Assembly (NCBI RefSeq): GCF_000701705.1
Contig: NZ_JNJP01000007.1
Coordinates: 1 to 64,000, forward strand
Direction of reading: 5' to 3'
Source of the DNA: Bilophila wadsworthia ATCC 49260
GTDB lineage: Bacteria > Desulfobacterota > Desulfovibrionia > Desulfovibrionales > Desulfovibrionaceae
DNA length: 64,000 nucleotides
The position numbers and the translations under genes are program-made. This document shows, piece by piece, positions 43,504 to 51,830 of the stretch; within the stretch, counting starts at the first letter, position 1, and each line of letters starts with the position of its first letter. The notes beneath the pieces were generated by a model that saw only the letters and a program-made list of their open reading frames with translations, was not told where the DNA came from and did not search any database.

Positions 43504-44025
43504 ATGCTGAACAAGGTTATGATCATCGGCAGGCTCGGCCGCGATCCCGAACTGCGCTATTCCCAGAGCGGCAGCCCCGTCTGCACGCTCAACATCGCCA
43601 CGGACGAATCCTACACGGACCGCGACGGCAACCGTGTGGACCGTGCCGAGTGGCACCGCGTCGTGGTGTTCCAGAAAGCGGCGGAGAACTGCTCCCAGTA
43701 CCTGACCAAGGGCAGCCTCGTGTTTGTGGAAGGCAGCCTGCAAACCCGCAAATGGCAGGATCAGCAGGGGCAGGACCGCTACACCACCGAAATCAAGGCC
43801 CAGCGCGTCCAGTTCCTCGACAAGCGCGGCGGCGAACAGGGCGGCATGCCCAGCGGCGCGGGCGGCAGCGAAGGCGGCTACAGCGCTCCCCGCCGTCCTG
43901 CGGCGGCTCAGCAGGGAGGCGGCAGCCGTCCCCAGCAGCGCCCGCAGCAGCGGCAGGACGATTACGAAGATCTGGGCCCGGCGTTTCCTTCCGAGGCCAG
44001 CGGCATGGACGACGTGCCGTTCTAG
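43504..44025 (+). CDS. ssb: Single-stranded DNA-binding protein
   Basis: 173 aa. The OB-fold domain (~1-112) starts MLNKVMIIGRLGRDPELRY and has EWHRVVVFQKAAENCSQYL and GSLVFVEGSLQTRKWQDQQG. A flexible Gly/Gln/Pro-rich linker follows. The acidic tip GMDDVPF is the protein-interaction tail. AAGGAG precedes the ATG. Normal length. It ends in TAG and is followed by a strong hairpin. Confidence 0.96.
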   Translation: MLNKVMIIGRLGRDPELRYSQSGSPVCTLNIATDESYTDRDGNRVDRAEWHRVVVFQKAAENCSQYLTKGSLVFVEGSLQTRKWQDQQGQDRYTTEIKAQRVQFLDKRGGEQGGMPSGAGGSEGGYSAPRRPAAAQQGGGSRPQQRPQQRQDDYEDLGPAFPSEASGMDDVPF

Positions 44026-44033
44026 AGAAATAT

Positions 44034-44084
44034 GGGGAAGGGAAAGGGGGACTTTTCTCCAGAAAGGTTCCCCTTTCCCTTCCC
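44034..44084 (+). terminator. ssb terminator, G/C-rich palindrome
   Basis: GGGAAGGGAAAGGGG and CCCCTTTCCCTTCCC form the stem, with CTTTTCTCCAGAAAGG at the tip. The arrangement, including a third partial arm and a trailing CAAGACGTTTG, resembles the element at 37088. Confidence 0.75.
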
Positions 44085-44267
44085 AAGCCCCTCCCTTTCC
44101 CCTCCCAAGACGTTTGACTGATGAGGAGGCCGCACGGAAGGAGTTCGTTCCGAGGTACGGCTGGGGAGACGGGATTTCCGTGTTTGACTCAAAGGTAACT
44201 TTTCCGCATCATACGGCGTGTCCGTTGATGGCAACGCCTCCGAAACACGCGCCATCGGATCACAGGG

Positions 44268-44300
44268 GAGCACCTTGGAAAGAGGCAAGCTCCGTTTTTC
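44268..44300 (+). terminator. Hairpin with T tract upstream of hflX
   Basis: GGAG-CAC-CTTG pairs with CAAG-CTCC and is followed by GTTTTTC. It lies 13 bases before the hflX ribosome site, so it could be an attenuator rather than an operon end. Confidence 0.45.
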
Positions 44301-44372
44301 ATCCATAAACACGAGGCACTGATCATAGCTACGCGACTGGAAGGCAACACGGCGGGCCTGAAGCCCAGCCAG

Positions 44373-46001
44373 ATGAAGGCGCTGACGCGTCTGGGGCAAC
44401 GGCGATATCCCGTACAGGGCGGCTACACAACGGAACAGGCCCGCGAACTCGCGCTCCTTTCACGTGCGCTCGGGCGTCAAGTCGGCCTCGTCATCGATCG
44501 GCAGGGCAAGGTGGATATGGTTATCGTGGGCGATCCCGCGTCCATCCTGATCCCGGAATTGCCGCGCGGGCGCGGCGCGGCGGGCCGTCTGCGCGGCATC
44601 CGCCTGATGCACACGCACCTTTCTCCGGACGGGCTTTCGCAAGAAGACTTGATGGACATGCTGTTCCTGCGCCTGGACAGCGTTTCCGTGCTGACCGTCA
44701 ACGATTACGGCGATCCCGTCAGCTTTCAGAGCGGGCACCTGCTTCCCCCCAACGCGGACAGCAAGCCTTACCGCATCCACCCCATGACCGCATGGGATCG
44801 TGTGGACATCGATTTCAACGCCGAAGCCGTCTCGCTGGAAGAGGAGCTTGGCCGTGTGCTCTCCGAAGCTTCGGAGGCGGGGGACAGCCCCCGGGCGATC
44901 CTCGTATCCGTCTCTCCCCTCCCCCGCGCCATACAGGAAACGCACATCGAAGAGCTCCGGGAGTTGGCGCGCAGCGCAGGCATCGTGGTGACCGGGACGC
45001 TTATCCAGCGGGTAGCCGACATCCATCCCCGGCATATTTTGGGTAAAGGCAAACTGACGGAACTTGAGATTTTGGCCTTGCAGGGCCAAGCCTCGCTGAT
45101 CATCTTCGACGGCGAACTCACGCCCGCTCAGCTCAACAGCCTTTCGGAAGTCACCGAGCGCAAAGTGCTCGACCGGACACAGCTTATTCTGGACATCTTC
45201 GCTCAGCGCGCCACGACCAGGGCGGGCAAGCTGCAAGTGGAAATGGCCCAGCTCAAGTACACGCAGCCCCGGCTTGTGGGCAAAAACCGGGCTATGGACA
45301 GGCTCATGGGCGGCATCGGCGGCCGTGGCCCGGGGGAAACCAAGCTGGAAACGGACAGGCGCCGCATCCGTGAGCGTATCGCCAAGATCAAGAAAGAGCT
45401 TGATGGGTTGCGCCAGCAGCGGGCCTTTACCCGTGCCCGACGCGCCCGGCAGGGTTTGCCGGTAGCCGCGCTGGTGGGCTACACCAACGCCGGAAAATCG
45501 ACGCTCCTCAACGCCCTGACCCGTTCGGAGGTGCTGGCGGAAGACAAGCTGTTCGCCACGCTGGACCCCACCACCCGGCGGCTCCGCTTCCCCGAAGAGC
45601 ACGAACTTGTACTGGCGGATACGGTCGGATTTATCCGCGACCTCCCAAAGGAATTGACCGAAGCTTTTCAAGCCACCCTTGAGGAACTGGAAGCCGCCGA
45701 TCTGTTGCTGCATGTGGCCGATGCCTCGCATCCCGAGCTCGACCGCCAGATCGCGGCTGTGGACGGCATCCTTGCCGATATGGAACTGAACGAAGTTCCG
45801 CGTGTCCTTATCCTCAACAAGTGGGACCGGCTGGAGGACGAGATGCGCGATATCCTGCGCGACAGATGGCCCGATGCCCTGCCCATTTCGGCGGAAACCC
45901 GGGACGGCCTCAACGCGCTTTCCCGCTGCATCGAAAACACGATCCACTGGGAAACGACGGCCAACATCGAAATAACGGGCCCCATGCCCAAAGTGTACTG
46001 A
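44373..46001 (+). CDS. hflX: GTPase HflX (start probably further upstream)
   Basis: Ribosome-splitting heat-shock GTPase, 542 aa from this ATG. The N-terminal domain has DPASILIPELPRGRG and GKGKLTELEI. A helical linker and RLMGGIGGRGPGETKLETDRR precede the G domain: G1 GYTNAGKST, G3 DTVGFIRDLP, G4 NKWDRL. The conserved HflX N-terminus GNTAGLKPSQ lies in frame just upstream of this ATG (44343-44372). The frame there is open back to 44229 but has no ATG, GTG or TTG. GAGG at 44313 is well placed for ATA at 44325 (or ATC 44322). Confidence 0.92.
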   Translation: MKALTRLGQRRYPVQGGYTTEQARELALLSRALGRQVGLVIDRQGKVDMVIVGDPASILIPELPRGRGAAGRLRGIRLMHTHLSPDGLSQEDLMDMLFLRLDSVSVLTVNDYGDPVSFQSGHLLPPNADSKPYRIHPMTAWDRVDIDFNAEAVSLEEELGRVLSEASEAGDSPRAILVSVSPLPRAIQETHIEELRELARSAGIVVTGTLIQRVADIHPRHILGKGKLTELEILALQGQASLIIFDGELTPAQLNSLSEVTERKVLDRTQLILDIFAQRATTRAGKLQVEMAQLKYTQPRLVGKNRAMDRLMGGIGGRGPGETKLETDRRRIRERIAKIKKELDGLRQQRAFTRARRARQGLPVAALVGYTNAGKSTLLNALTRSEVLAEDKLFATLDPTTRRLRFPEEHELVLADTVGFIRDLPKELTEAFQATLEELEAADLLLHVADASHPELDRQIAAVDGILADMELNEVPRVLILNKWDRLEDEMRDILRDRWPDALPISAETRDGLNALSRCIENTIHWETTANIEITGPMPKVY

Positions 46002-46069
46002 TAAGCCGCCCTACTCCGGAAAACGCCACGCGTTCCTCCCCCGGGCCGACATTACAGCACACGAAAAAC

Positions 46070-46117
46070 ACGCGCCACACGGACAAGGGAATCCCCTTGA
46101 TCCTGTGGCGCGTTTTC
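46070..46117 (+). terminator. hflX terminator (nested palindrome)
   Basis: ACGCGCCACA (46070-46079) pairs with TGTGGCGCGT (46104-46113). An inner CAAGGG-AATC-CCCTTG stem sits in the loop, and TTTC follows. The rest of 46118-46320 holds no convincing gene. Confidence 0.75.
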
Positions 46118-46320
46118 TTTGGTACCGTCCCACTGTTACAACAGCCTATGAGGAAAAAAGCACAGAAAAGCCGCATCCCGATAAACATGGAACAGCTCCA
46201 CAATCCATCTGACCGTGAGAGCGACCATGCGGCAGAATCCCCTTCCGTATTGCCCCCATCGGTCAAACGGCTTAAGGGGAAAAAGGAAGGTGTGGGCCGT
46301 GCCAGCAGTTCCCTACTCTT

Positions 46321-46830
46321 TCACTCTCCCCCCTGCGACTCTCCTTGAAGATATATCAAAATCCGGGCGGCGGCGATGGCGTCCGAACCAGCATGGTGAT
46401 GATCAAGCGGGATGCCGCAGTAACGGCAAACGGCATCAAGCTTGTGGGAAGGAAGCTTGAGCTTCCTGCGCGACTCCCGCAGCGTGCACACGAAAGGAAG
46501 ATCCGGAAGGGCTATGCCGTTGGACTGACAGCAGGCTTCCAGCACCCGCCGATCAAAAGGGGCGTTGTGCGCGACAAGATGCGTAACGCCTTGCAGAAAC
46601 GACGCCATCTGCGGCCAAAATTCAAAAAACGTGGGGCTGCCCTGCACGTCCTTCCACGTGATGCCGTGGACCCATGTGAACAGGACACGCCGCCTCGGGG
46701 GACGGATCAGGCTATACAGCGTGTCGACGACTTCGCCGCCGCGCACTTTCGCCAACCCTACGGCACAGGCGCTGTCCGGCTGATAGTCGGCGGTTTCAAA
46801 ATCCAGAGCGACATATACGGGGTCGGCCAT
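46321..46830 (-). CDS. DnaQ-like 3'-5' exonuclease
   Basis: 169 aa. The ExoI motif is VALDFETAD (DxE), ExoII VAHNAPFDRRVLE, ExoIII HHHAGSDAIAAARIL, the DEDDh layout of DNA polymerase III epsilon-like and PolC-like exonucleases. The WVHGITWKDVQGSPTF segment is typical. GGGAAG precedes ATG 46830. Short stand-alone members act in repair or RNA trimming; which applies here is not visible. Confidence 0.88.
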   Translation of the reverse strand: MADPVYVALDFETADYQPDSACAVGLAKVRGGEVVDTLYSLIRPPRRRVLFTWVHGITWKDVQGSPTFFEFWPQMASFLQGVTHLVAHNAPFDRRVLEACCQSNGIALPDLPFVCTLRESRRKLKLPSHKLDAVCRYCGIPLDHHHAGSDAIAAARILIYLQGESQGGE

Positions 46831-46848
46831 CGTGTCTTCCCAAAACAA

Positions 46849-46875
46849 AAAAGGCGGGGAAATCCCCCGCCTTTT
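46849..46875 (-). terminator. Terminator of the NhaC-sulfatase operon
   Basis: AAGGCGGGG-AAATC-CCCCGCCTT with A/T runs on both sides. It lies 6 bases past the sulfatase stop. Confidence 0.85.
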
Positions 46876-46881
46876 CCTAAA

Positions 46882-48435
46882 CTACAGGGTCCTTAATTCA
46901 CCGATATACAACTTCAACTGCTGAAGCAGTTCCTTGGCCTTTTCGGGATGCTCGCCAGCCAGATTGTTCAGCTGGAACGGATCGGCCCGCCTGTCATAGA
47001 GTTCGTCCTGCTCGGGCACCGTCACTTCGGCCCCCTGAACGCACGTCCACATTTCCTCTTTCATTTCCAGTTCGGCGGACTGCCGGCCTGCGTTGCCGCC
47101 CTTGCCCGAGCCGTCATAGAAAAGGCGGTTCATCTCGTCGGTATCGATATCGTTCTTGAGCCAATGGATATACGACCAATCCTTGGTGATGAGCGACCAC
47201 GACATGCCGTAATATCCGGCTATGGCGACCTCGCGCACGGTATCCGTCTCCCCGCGCATGACCGGGAGCAGGCTGATGCCGTGCATCTCGTCCGCGCCGT
47301 AGGTCTGGATGCCTTCATGTCCGGCTTCGGAAAGCGCGGACTGCCCGTAGCCGAGCGCATCCATCATGGTCGCCGTGACATCCACATTCTGGACGAAACT
47401 TTCGATCCGCTTCCCACCCTCAAGGCCGGGCACATGGATGAGCAGCGGAACATGGACCAATTCCTCATAGGGCCAGGGGCGGCACTTGCGCATGATGCCG
47501 TGCCCGTGTTCGCCGTTGCCCATGGGCTGGCCGTGGTCCGAGGTGATGATCACCATCGTCTCGTCCCAAAGCCCCTGCTCGCGGATCGAATCGAGCAGGT
47601 TGCCGATCCATTTGTCCACGAGTTCCACTTTTTCCATGTACAGGGCGCGGATATGGGCGCACTCCTCTTCCGTCATCACCCCCTTGACCTCGGTCCACGG
47701 GGCAAGGATCATCGGATTGCCCTGATAGTCCGGGTCATGCGGGCACGGTTTCCCTTCCCAGACGGACGGCGGATCCCAAGGTTCATGGGGATCGAACGAG
47801 TCCACCCACATCAGGAAAGGCCGCTTCGGATCGCGTTTGCGCCGCAGCCAGTCGTCGGCTTCCCGGGCGACGACGCTGACATAGTTGTCGGCGTCCGACT
47901 TCCAGAACTGACGCTGCTTGAGGTAGCACTCGGCTTCCCGGATCAATGACTGCGACGAACTGTCGTATTCGCCGTCCTCGTTCCTGTGCAACATGCCGGG
48001 CGACAGATAGTCCTCGGCCTTCACGGCGGGGTCCAGAGGCACGTTATGGAACGTCTCGTGGTCCAGCTCATGCCCGTTGCAGAACTTTACATAGTCGAAC
48101 CCGCGCGAATAGCCGTACTTGGGCAGGCGCATGGGCGGCGTATCGTACACCAGCGCCGTCTGCACTTCCCGGCACCACAGCATGTCGGTCAGGCTGGTGT
48201 CATTCAGATCCAGCGGCTTCCACCCGGCATAGGGCAAAGTGAAGCGCCCGGTCATGATCGCCCTGCGGACGGGAATGGTAGGGAGCCCTTCGCTATAGGC
48301 GTTCTCGAACAGGAACCCTTGTCTGGCAAAACGATCCAGATTGGGCGTTTTGACGTTCGTGTTGCCGTAGCACCCCAAATAGTTGAACTGGAGCGTATCC
48401 AGCATAATGAAAATCACATTCTTGATCGGAGACAT
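46882..48435 (-). CDS. Sulfatase/phosphonate monoester hydrolase-fold protein with Thr at the nucleophile site
   Basis: 517 aa, alkaline-phosphatase superfamily. Metal-site motifs are visible: MLDTLQ (D13), LGCYGN, FDPHEPWD, and SDHGQPMGNGEHGHG. The sulfatase signature [C/S]-x-P-x-R...TGR is present as TIPVRRAIMTGR, with Thr53 (codon ACC) where formylglycine-forming Cys or Ser should be. Anaerobic sulfatase maturation would not act on Thr. Thr is the nucleophile in related phosphodiesterases and phosphoethanolamine transferases, so a phosphodiester or phosphonate substrate is possible. No signal peptide: cytoplasmic. It lies 10 bases after the NhaC gene and ends in TAG. Confidence 0.85.
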   Translation of the reverse strand: MSPIKNVIFIMLDTLQFNYLGCYGNTNVKTPNLDRFARQGFLFENAYSEGLPTIPVRRAIMTGRFTLPYAGWKPLDLNDTSLTDMLWCREVQTALVYDTPPMRLPKYGYSRGFDYVKFCNGHELDHETFHNVPLDPAVKAEDYLSPGMLHRNEDGEYDSSSQSLIREAECYLKQRQFWKSDADNYVSVVAREADDWLRRKRDPKRPFLMWVDSFDPHEPWDPPSVWEGKPCPHDPDYQGNPMILAPWTEVKGVMTEEECAHIRALYMEKVELVDKWIGNLLDSIREQGLWDETMVIITSDHGQPMGNGEHGHGIMRKCRPWPYEELVHVPLLIHVPGLEGGKRIESFVQNVDVTATMMDALGYGQSALSEAGHEGIQTYGADEMHGISLLPVMRGETDTVREVAIAGYYGMSWSLITKDWSYIHWLKNDIDTDEMNRLFYDGSGKGGNAGRQSAELEMKEEMWTCVQGAEVTVPEQDELYDRRADPFQLNNLAGEHPEKAKELLQQLKLYIGELRTL

Positions 48436-48445
48436 GTTGTCCTCT

Positions 48446-49858
48446 TTAGGCTTTTCTGGAGCCGTGAACCGGCGTGCCGTTCAAACGCCAGATGCCGAAG
48501 CCGGTCAGGGCGCACAGGATGGAGAAAATGGGGACGAACCAGTTCAGGAATGCATACGGCGCGAAATCGAACGCACTGACGCCGAGCACGCCCGCAATGT
48601 AAAACGCGTGGACGCTCCACGGCACCAGCGGGCAGCCGATGGTCCCGGCGTCCTCGCAGGTGCGCGACAGCACGAGCGGGCTGATGTCGGCCTTCTTGAA
48701 CGAGTCGAGGAAGGCGCGGCCGGGCACGATGACCGCCAGCATCTGGCTGCCCGTGCCCAAATTGATGATGTAAGCCGCCGCCAGCACGGACGCGACCAGA
48801 CGGACAGTGGAACGGGCACCCTTCAGCACCGCGTCGAGCAAGACTTCAAGCACGCGGGAGCGTTCCAGAATACCGCCGAAGGCCATGCCCGAGCACAGCA
48901 GCAGGACCGTCGGCATGATGCTGAGCAGGCCGCCGCGGGACAGCAGCGGATCAAGCTGCTTGATGCCGGTCTTGGAAACGTAGCCGGAGGTCATCATCTT
49001 GGCGAGATCGTTGAAGGCCACGCCCTCGTACACAGCGATGGCCACGGCACTGAGCAGGCACGCCACCATGACCGGCAGGACCGGGAAGCGCTTATACGCC
49101 AAGGCGATCATCAGGATGGGCGGGATGAATGCCACAAAATCCAAACTGAAATGCCCTTCAAGGCCGCTGAGGATCGCGTTGAGGCTTTCCAGCGAAGCGG
49201 TCTGTTCCTGCGCGAAGGAGAAACCAAGCACGGTGTACACGATCCCCGCCGCGACGAACGCCGGGACCGTCGTCCAGAGCATGGACAGGATATGATCGAA
49301 AAGCGGCACTTCGCAGACGGACGCAGTAATGTTGGTCGAGTCGGATACCGGAGACATCTTGTCGCCGATGTACGCGCCGGAAACGATGGCCCCAACCGTC
49401 ATGGCCGGGGGATAGCCGAGCGCCTGCCCAACGCCGAGCAGCGCCACGCCGATGGTCCCCATGGTCCCGAATGAAGTGCCTGTGGCGATGGAGGCCACCG
49501 AGCACAGCACCATGGCGGACAGGAGGAAATGTTCGGGCGCAATCAGTTTCAGCCCCCAATAAATGATGGCGGGAATGGTCCCCGAGGCGAGCCACGCTGC
49601 GATGATCATGCCTACCAGCGCAAGGATGGCGATGGCGATCTGGATGCGTCCGAGCGCCTCAAACATCCCTTCCTGCAATTCTTCCCAACGGTAGCCCGTC
49701 TTCAGCCCCATAAGACCGGCCAGCGCCACGGCGCCGATGAGCGGCAGCACGGGAGGCCGCACGCCGACAACGAGCGTGCCGTACAGGATCATCGCAACAG
49801 GCAACACCAACGACAGGATCGCCCATCCTAAAGAAGGCTTATTCCCTTTCGTCTCCAT
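48446..49858 (-). CDS. NhaC-family Na+/H+ antiporter-like transporter
   Basis: 470 aa with ~12 membrane segments. Family stretches include TGTSFGTMGTIGVALLGVGQALGYPPAMTVGAI (seen in parts), SGAYIGDKMSPVSDSTNI and, late in the protein, NLGTGSQMLAVIVPGR and EDAGTIGCPLVPWSVHAFYIAGVLG. NhaC members exchange Na+ for H+, or substrates such as malate/lactate in relatives. Paired with the downstream sulfatase-fold enzyme it may import that enzyme's substrate; this is inference. Confidence 0.88.
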   Translation of the reverse strand: METKGNKPSLGWAILSLVLPVAMILYGTLVVGVRPPVLPLIGAVALAGLMGLKTGYRWEELQEGMFEALGRIQIAIAILALVGMIIAAWLASGTIPAIIYWGLKLIAPEHFLLSAMVLCSVASIATGTSFGTMGTIGVALLGVGQALGYPPAMTVGAIVSGAYIGDKMSPVSDSTNITASVCEVPLFDHILSMLWTTVPAFVAAGIVYTVLGFSFAQEQTASLESLNAILSGLEGHFSLDFVAFIPPILMIALAYKRFPVLPVMVACLLSAVAIAVYEGVAFNDLAKMMTSGYVSKTGIKQLDPLLSRGGLLSIMPTVLLLCSGMAFGGILERSRVLEVLLDAVLKGARSTVRLVASVLAAAYIINLGTGSQMLAVIVPGRAFLDSFKKADISPLVLSRTCEDAGTIGCPLVPWSVHAFYIAGVLGVSAFDFAPYAFLNWFVPIFSILCALTGFGIWRLNGTPVHGSRKA

Positions 49859-50068
49859 TCCACACTCCTCTCCACAGTCTTCCGTCCGTCCCCTTCAGGA
49901 ACGGGTACCGGCGAGCACACGGGCTCTGAGTTTTTTGTTGTTCTTCCGAGTATGACCCGCTCTTCACAAAAAGACAACTCACGCCCCACCCCTTTCCCCG
50001 CAAAAGGCGTTCATTTTATATCCTATGCTAAAAAATATTAAACCACCCATATTACCACCATTTGGGGC

Positions 50069-50190
50069 AGTTTGGGAGAGCCAGAGCGCCCTGCGCTGAG
50101 ACAATGCCAAAGCATGAGCATAAAATGCTCTCGTAGTGGTGATATCCTTGTGCCCAGGCATCGGCTCCCTTTGCCATCTTCGGATGCCGC
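50069..50190 (-). pseudogene. Remnant of a tyrosine integrase C-terminus
   Basis: The minus strand reads GIRRWQREPMPGHKDITTTRAF and then YAHALALSQRRA. This closely resembles the last catalytic block of phage integrases (GHKDxxTTxxYxHA) with the His and the nucleophile Tyr. There is no upstream catalytic domain, no start and no continuation. It is a scrap of a lost mobile element at the edge of the methyltransferase locus. Confidence 0.5.
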
Positions 50191-50241
50191 AATATAAACA
50201 AGAGCCAAACGCCCGCGAAGAAAGGCACAGAGTAATGCGAA

Positions 50242-50270
50242 AGCCCCGGCAGTATGGGCTGTCCGGGGCT
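50242..50270 (-). terminator. Terminator of the BCCT-methyltransferase operon
   Basis: AGCCCCGG (50242-50249) and CCGGGGCT (50263-50270), 26 bases past the stop of the non-Pyl methyltransferase. Confidence 0.6.
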
Positions 50271-50295
50271 CTTCTCAAAAAGTCACCTATTCATC

Positions 50296-51726
50296 TTAAA
50301 CAGTTGCCTCCGCAAATGCGGAAAGTTCCTGATTGAGCTTTGGGGTCAGAAGATCGTCAGGGGCGGACTCCAGGCGCTCGCGGCATTTTTCCGCAGCCCT
50401 ATCCAGAATGGAAGGGCAACCTTCCGCAAACCATGTATCGTAGTTGCTCCAGCAAGCCACATCAGGCTGCCATTGCCCGGAACAGGCGGCGAGGGTCGAT
50501 TCGTGCATCAGGAAAGGCTCCATATGCGGCGTTTCGAGGAGCACACCCATGTCAAAAGAAGCCTCACTGGTGTCAAGCCCCCGCATCATACAACCAACAC
50601 GCCGCAGCATTTCCTCGTCAATGATGTATTTCTCATAAGATACCGTCATCATGCCATCAAGAATGCCAAGGCATTCATTAATCATATGGGTGCCACCCAT
50701 GAGCAGCTGGATATAGTTCTGCATTGTCTCATATCCGGCTTGGATATCCGGCACTTTGGCGTCGGTATTGCCCGCGAGTGTACGGGTGGGCATATGGTAA
50801 AGCGACTGGGCAAGCTGCAGCGCGGCGCGATCAATAAGGTTGGAAAGGGGGGAACCGGTGATGAATGCCCCGGAGCGCATGTCGGCGGCATATGTGGCAG
50901 TCCCGTAGATAACGGGAACACCGGGCTGCACAAGTTGCGCAAGGACAATGCCCGCAAGGAGTTCGGCATTCTGGGCGACAAGAGCGCCAATGTCACTGAT
51001 GGGCGTGCTCACTCCTGTCATCGGAGCGGTGAGCACGGTAACAGGCTGGTTGGCACGGGCGTAGGCTATGATGGTGTCGGCTGACTCCTGTGCGTACTGA
51101 AGCGGCGAAAGGGCGCACACGGAAGCCGTCACGAAATAGTGGGAAGCGAGGTAGCCCTCACCCATAACCATTTCGATCATCTTGAAGACCTTTTCGTTCT
51201 CTCCAATGGTCGCTACCGGCCACGACATGATCGGCTTGTCGGTATGCCTGAGAAGCTGATGGGTGACGAGCAGATGCTTGTTGGGTCCATCCACCTCATG
51301 GGGGTCGACGGTACATTGACCGACGATGGCATTGACCCGGCTGGTCTGCCCAAGCTTATAAAAATTGATTACATCCTGCATGGTCCCATGACGGCGTTCA
51401 CCGTGGCGCTCCTGCACATAGACCGGGCCATGATCCTGCATGACGAATACATCCGTCTGCCCTTCTCCCGTATAAATGCTTTTTTGTGGATCACGGGCAC
51501 GCCACACAAAACCGGCCGGGCATTGCGAAAGGCAACGCTCCACAAGGGAGGCCGGGAATGTGACACACGCTCCGTCCACTTTCGCACCGTGTGCCGCGAG
51601 GATGTCACGGGCAACTTCCGAATGGAACAACACGCCCTTGACCCGCAGGATGTCCAGCGTCAGAGCATGGACCCGTTCCAGTTGTTCACGGCTCAATACT
51701 TTGAATTCTCTATTGAAATAGGACAT
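50296..51726 (-). CDS. MttB-superfamily methyltransferase without pyrrolysine (MtgB-like)
   Basis: 476 aa. The TIM-barrel family is recognised from EQLERVHALTLDILRVKGV, VTHQLLRHTDKPIMSWP, TVLTAPMTGVSTPISDIGALVAQNAELLAGIVLAQL, VIYGTATYAADMRSGAFITGSP and GNTDAKVPDIQAGYE. The reading frame has no UAG; at the Pyl position of MttB the chain runs through ordinary residues, as in MtgB-type betaine methyltransferases. Such enzymes transfer a methyl from a quaternary amine to a corrinoid protein. AAAGGAG precedes ATG 51726. The BCCT carrier upstream supports a betaine-, proline-betaine- or carnitine-like substrate. Confidence 0.88.
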   Translation of the reverse strand: MSYFNREFKVLSREQLERVHALTLDILRVKGVLFHSEVARDILAAHGAKVDGACVTFPASLVERCLSQCPAGFVWRARDPQKSIYTGEGQTDVFVMQDHGPVYVQERHGERRHGTMQDVINFYKLGQTSRVNAIVGQCTVDPHEVDGPNKHLLVTHQLLRHTDKPIMSWPVATIGENEKVFKMIEMVMGEGYLASHYFVTASVCALSPLQYAQESADTIIAYARANQPVTVLTAPMTGVSTPISDIGALVAQNAELLAGIVLAQLVQPGVPVIYGTATYAADMRSGAFITGSPLSNLIDRAALQLAQSLYHMPTRTLAGNTDAKVPDIQAGYETMQNYIQLLMGGTHMINECLGILDGMMTVSYEKYIIDEEMLRRVGCMMRGLDTSEASFDMGVLLETPHMEPFLMHESTLAACSGQWQPDVACWSNYDTWFAEGCPSILDRAAEKCRERLESAPDDLLTPKLNQELSAFAEATV

Positions 51727-51830
51727 ATCAAACTCCTTTTCAGTATGGCAGCCCATAAGGGGAACCGCACCGGAATGGCAGGCGGATACAGCCGCCCCTT
51801 TGGGAAGGGCTGCCCCGCCTACGTTCCCGT

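Larger units (their letters stand above)
49859..50295. other. Intergenic region with an integrase remnant
   Basis: 437 bases lower in GC than the flanking genes, holding the degenerate integrase fragment and the hairpin listed separately. Otherwise nothing is supported. Confidence 0.5.

Noticed and set aside
46148..46348. Possible 66-aa gene between hflX and the exonuclease
   Set aside because: No ribosome site, no conserved character, and it runs into the end of the convergent exonuclease gene.
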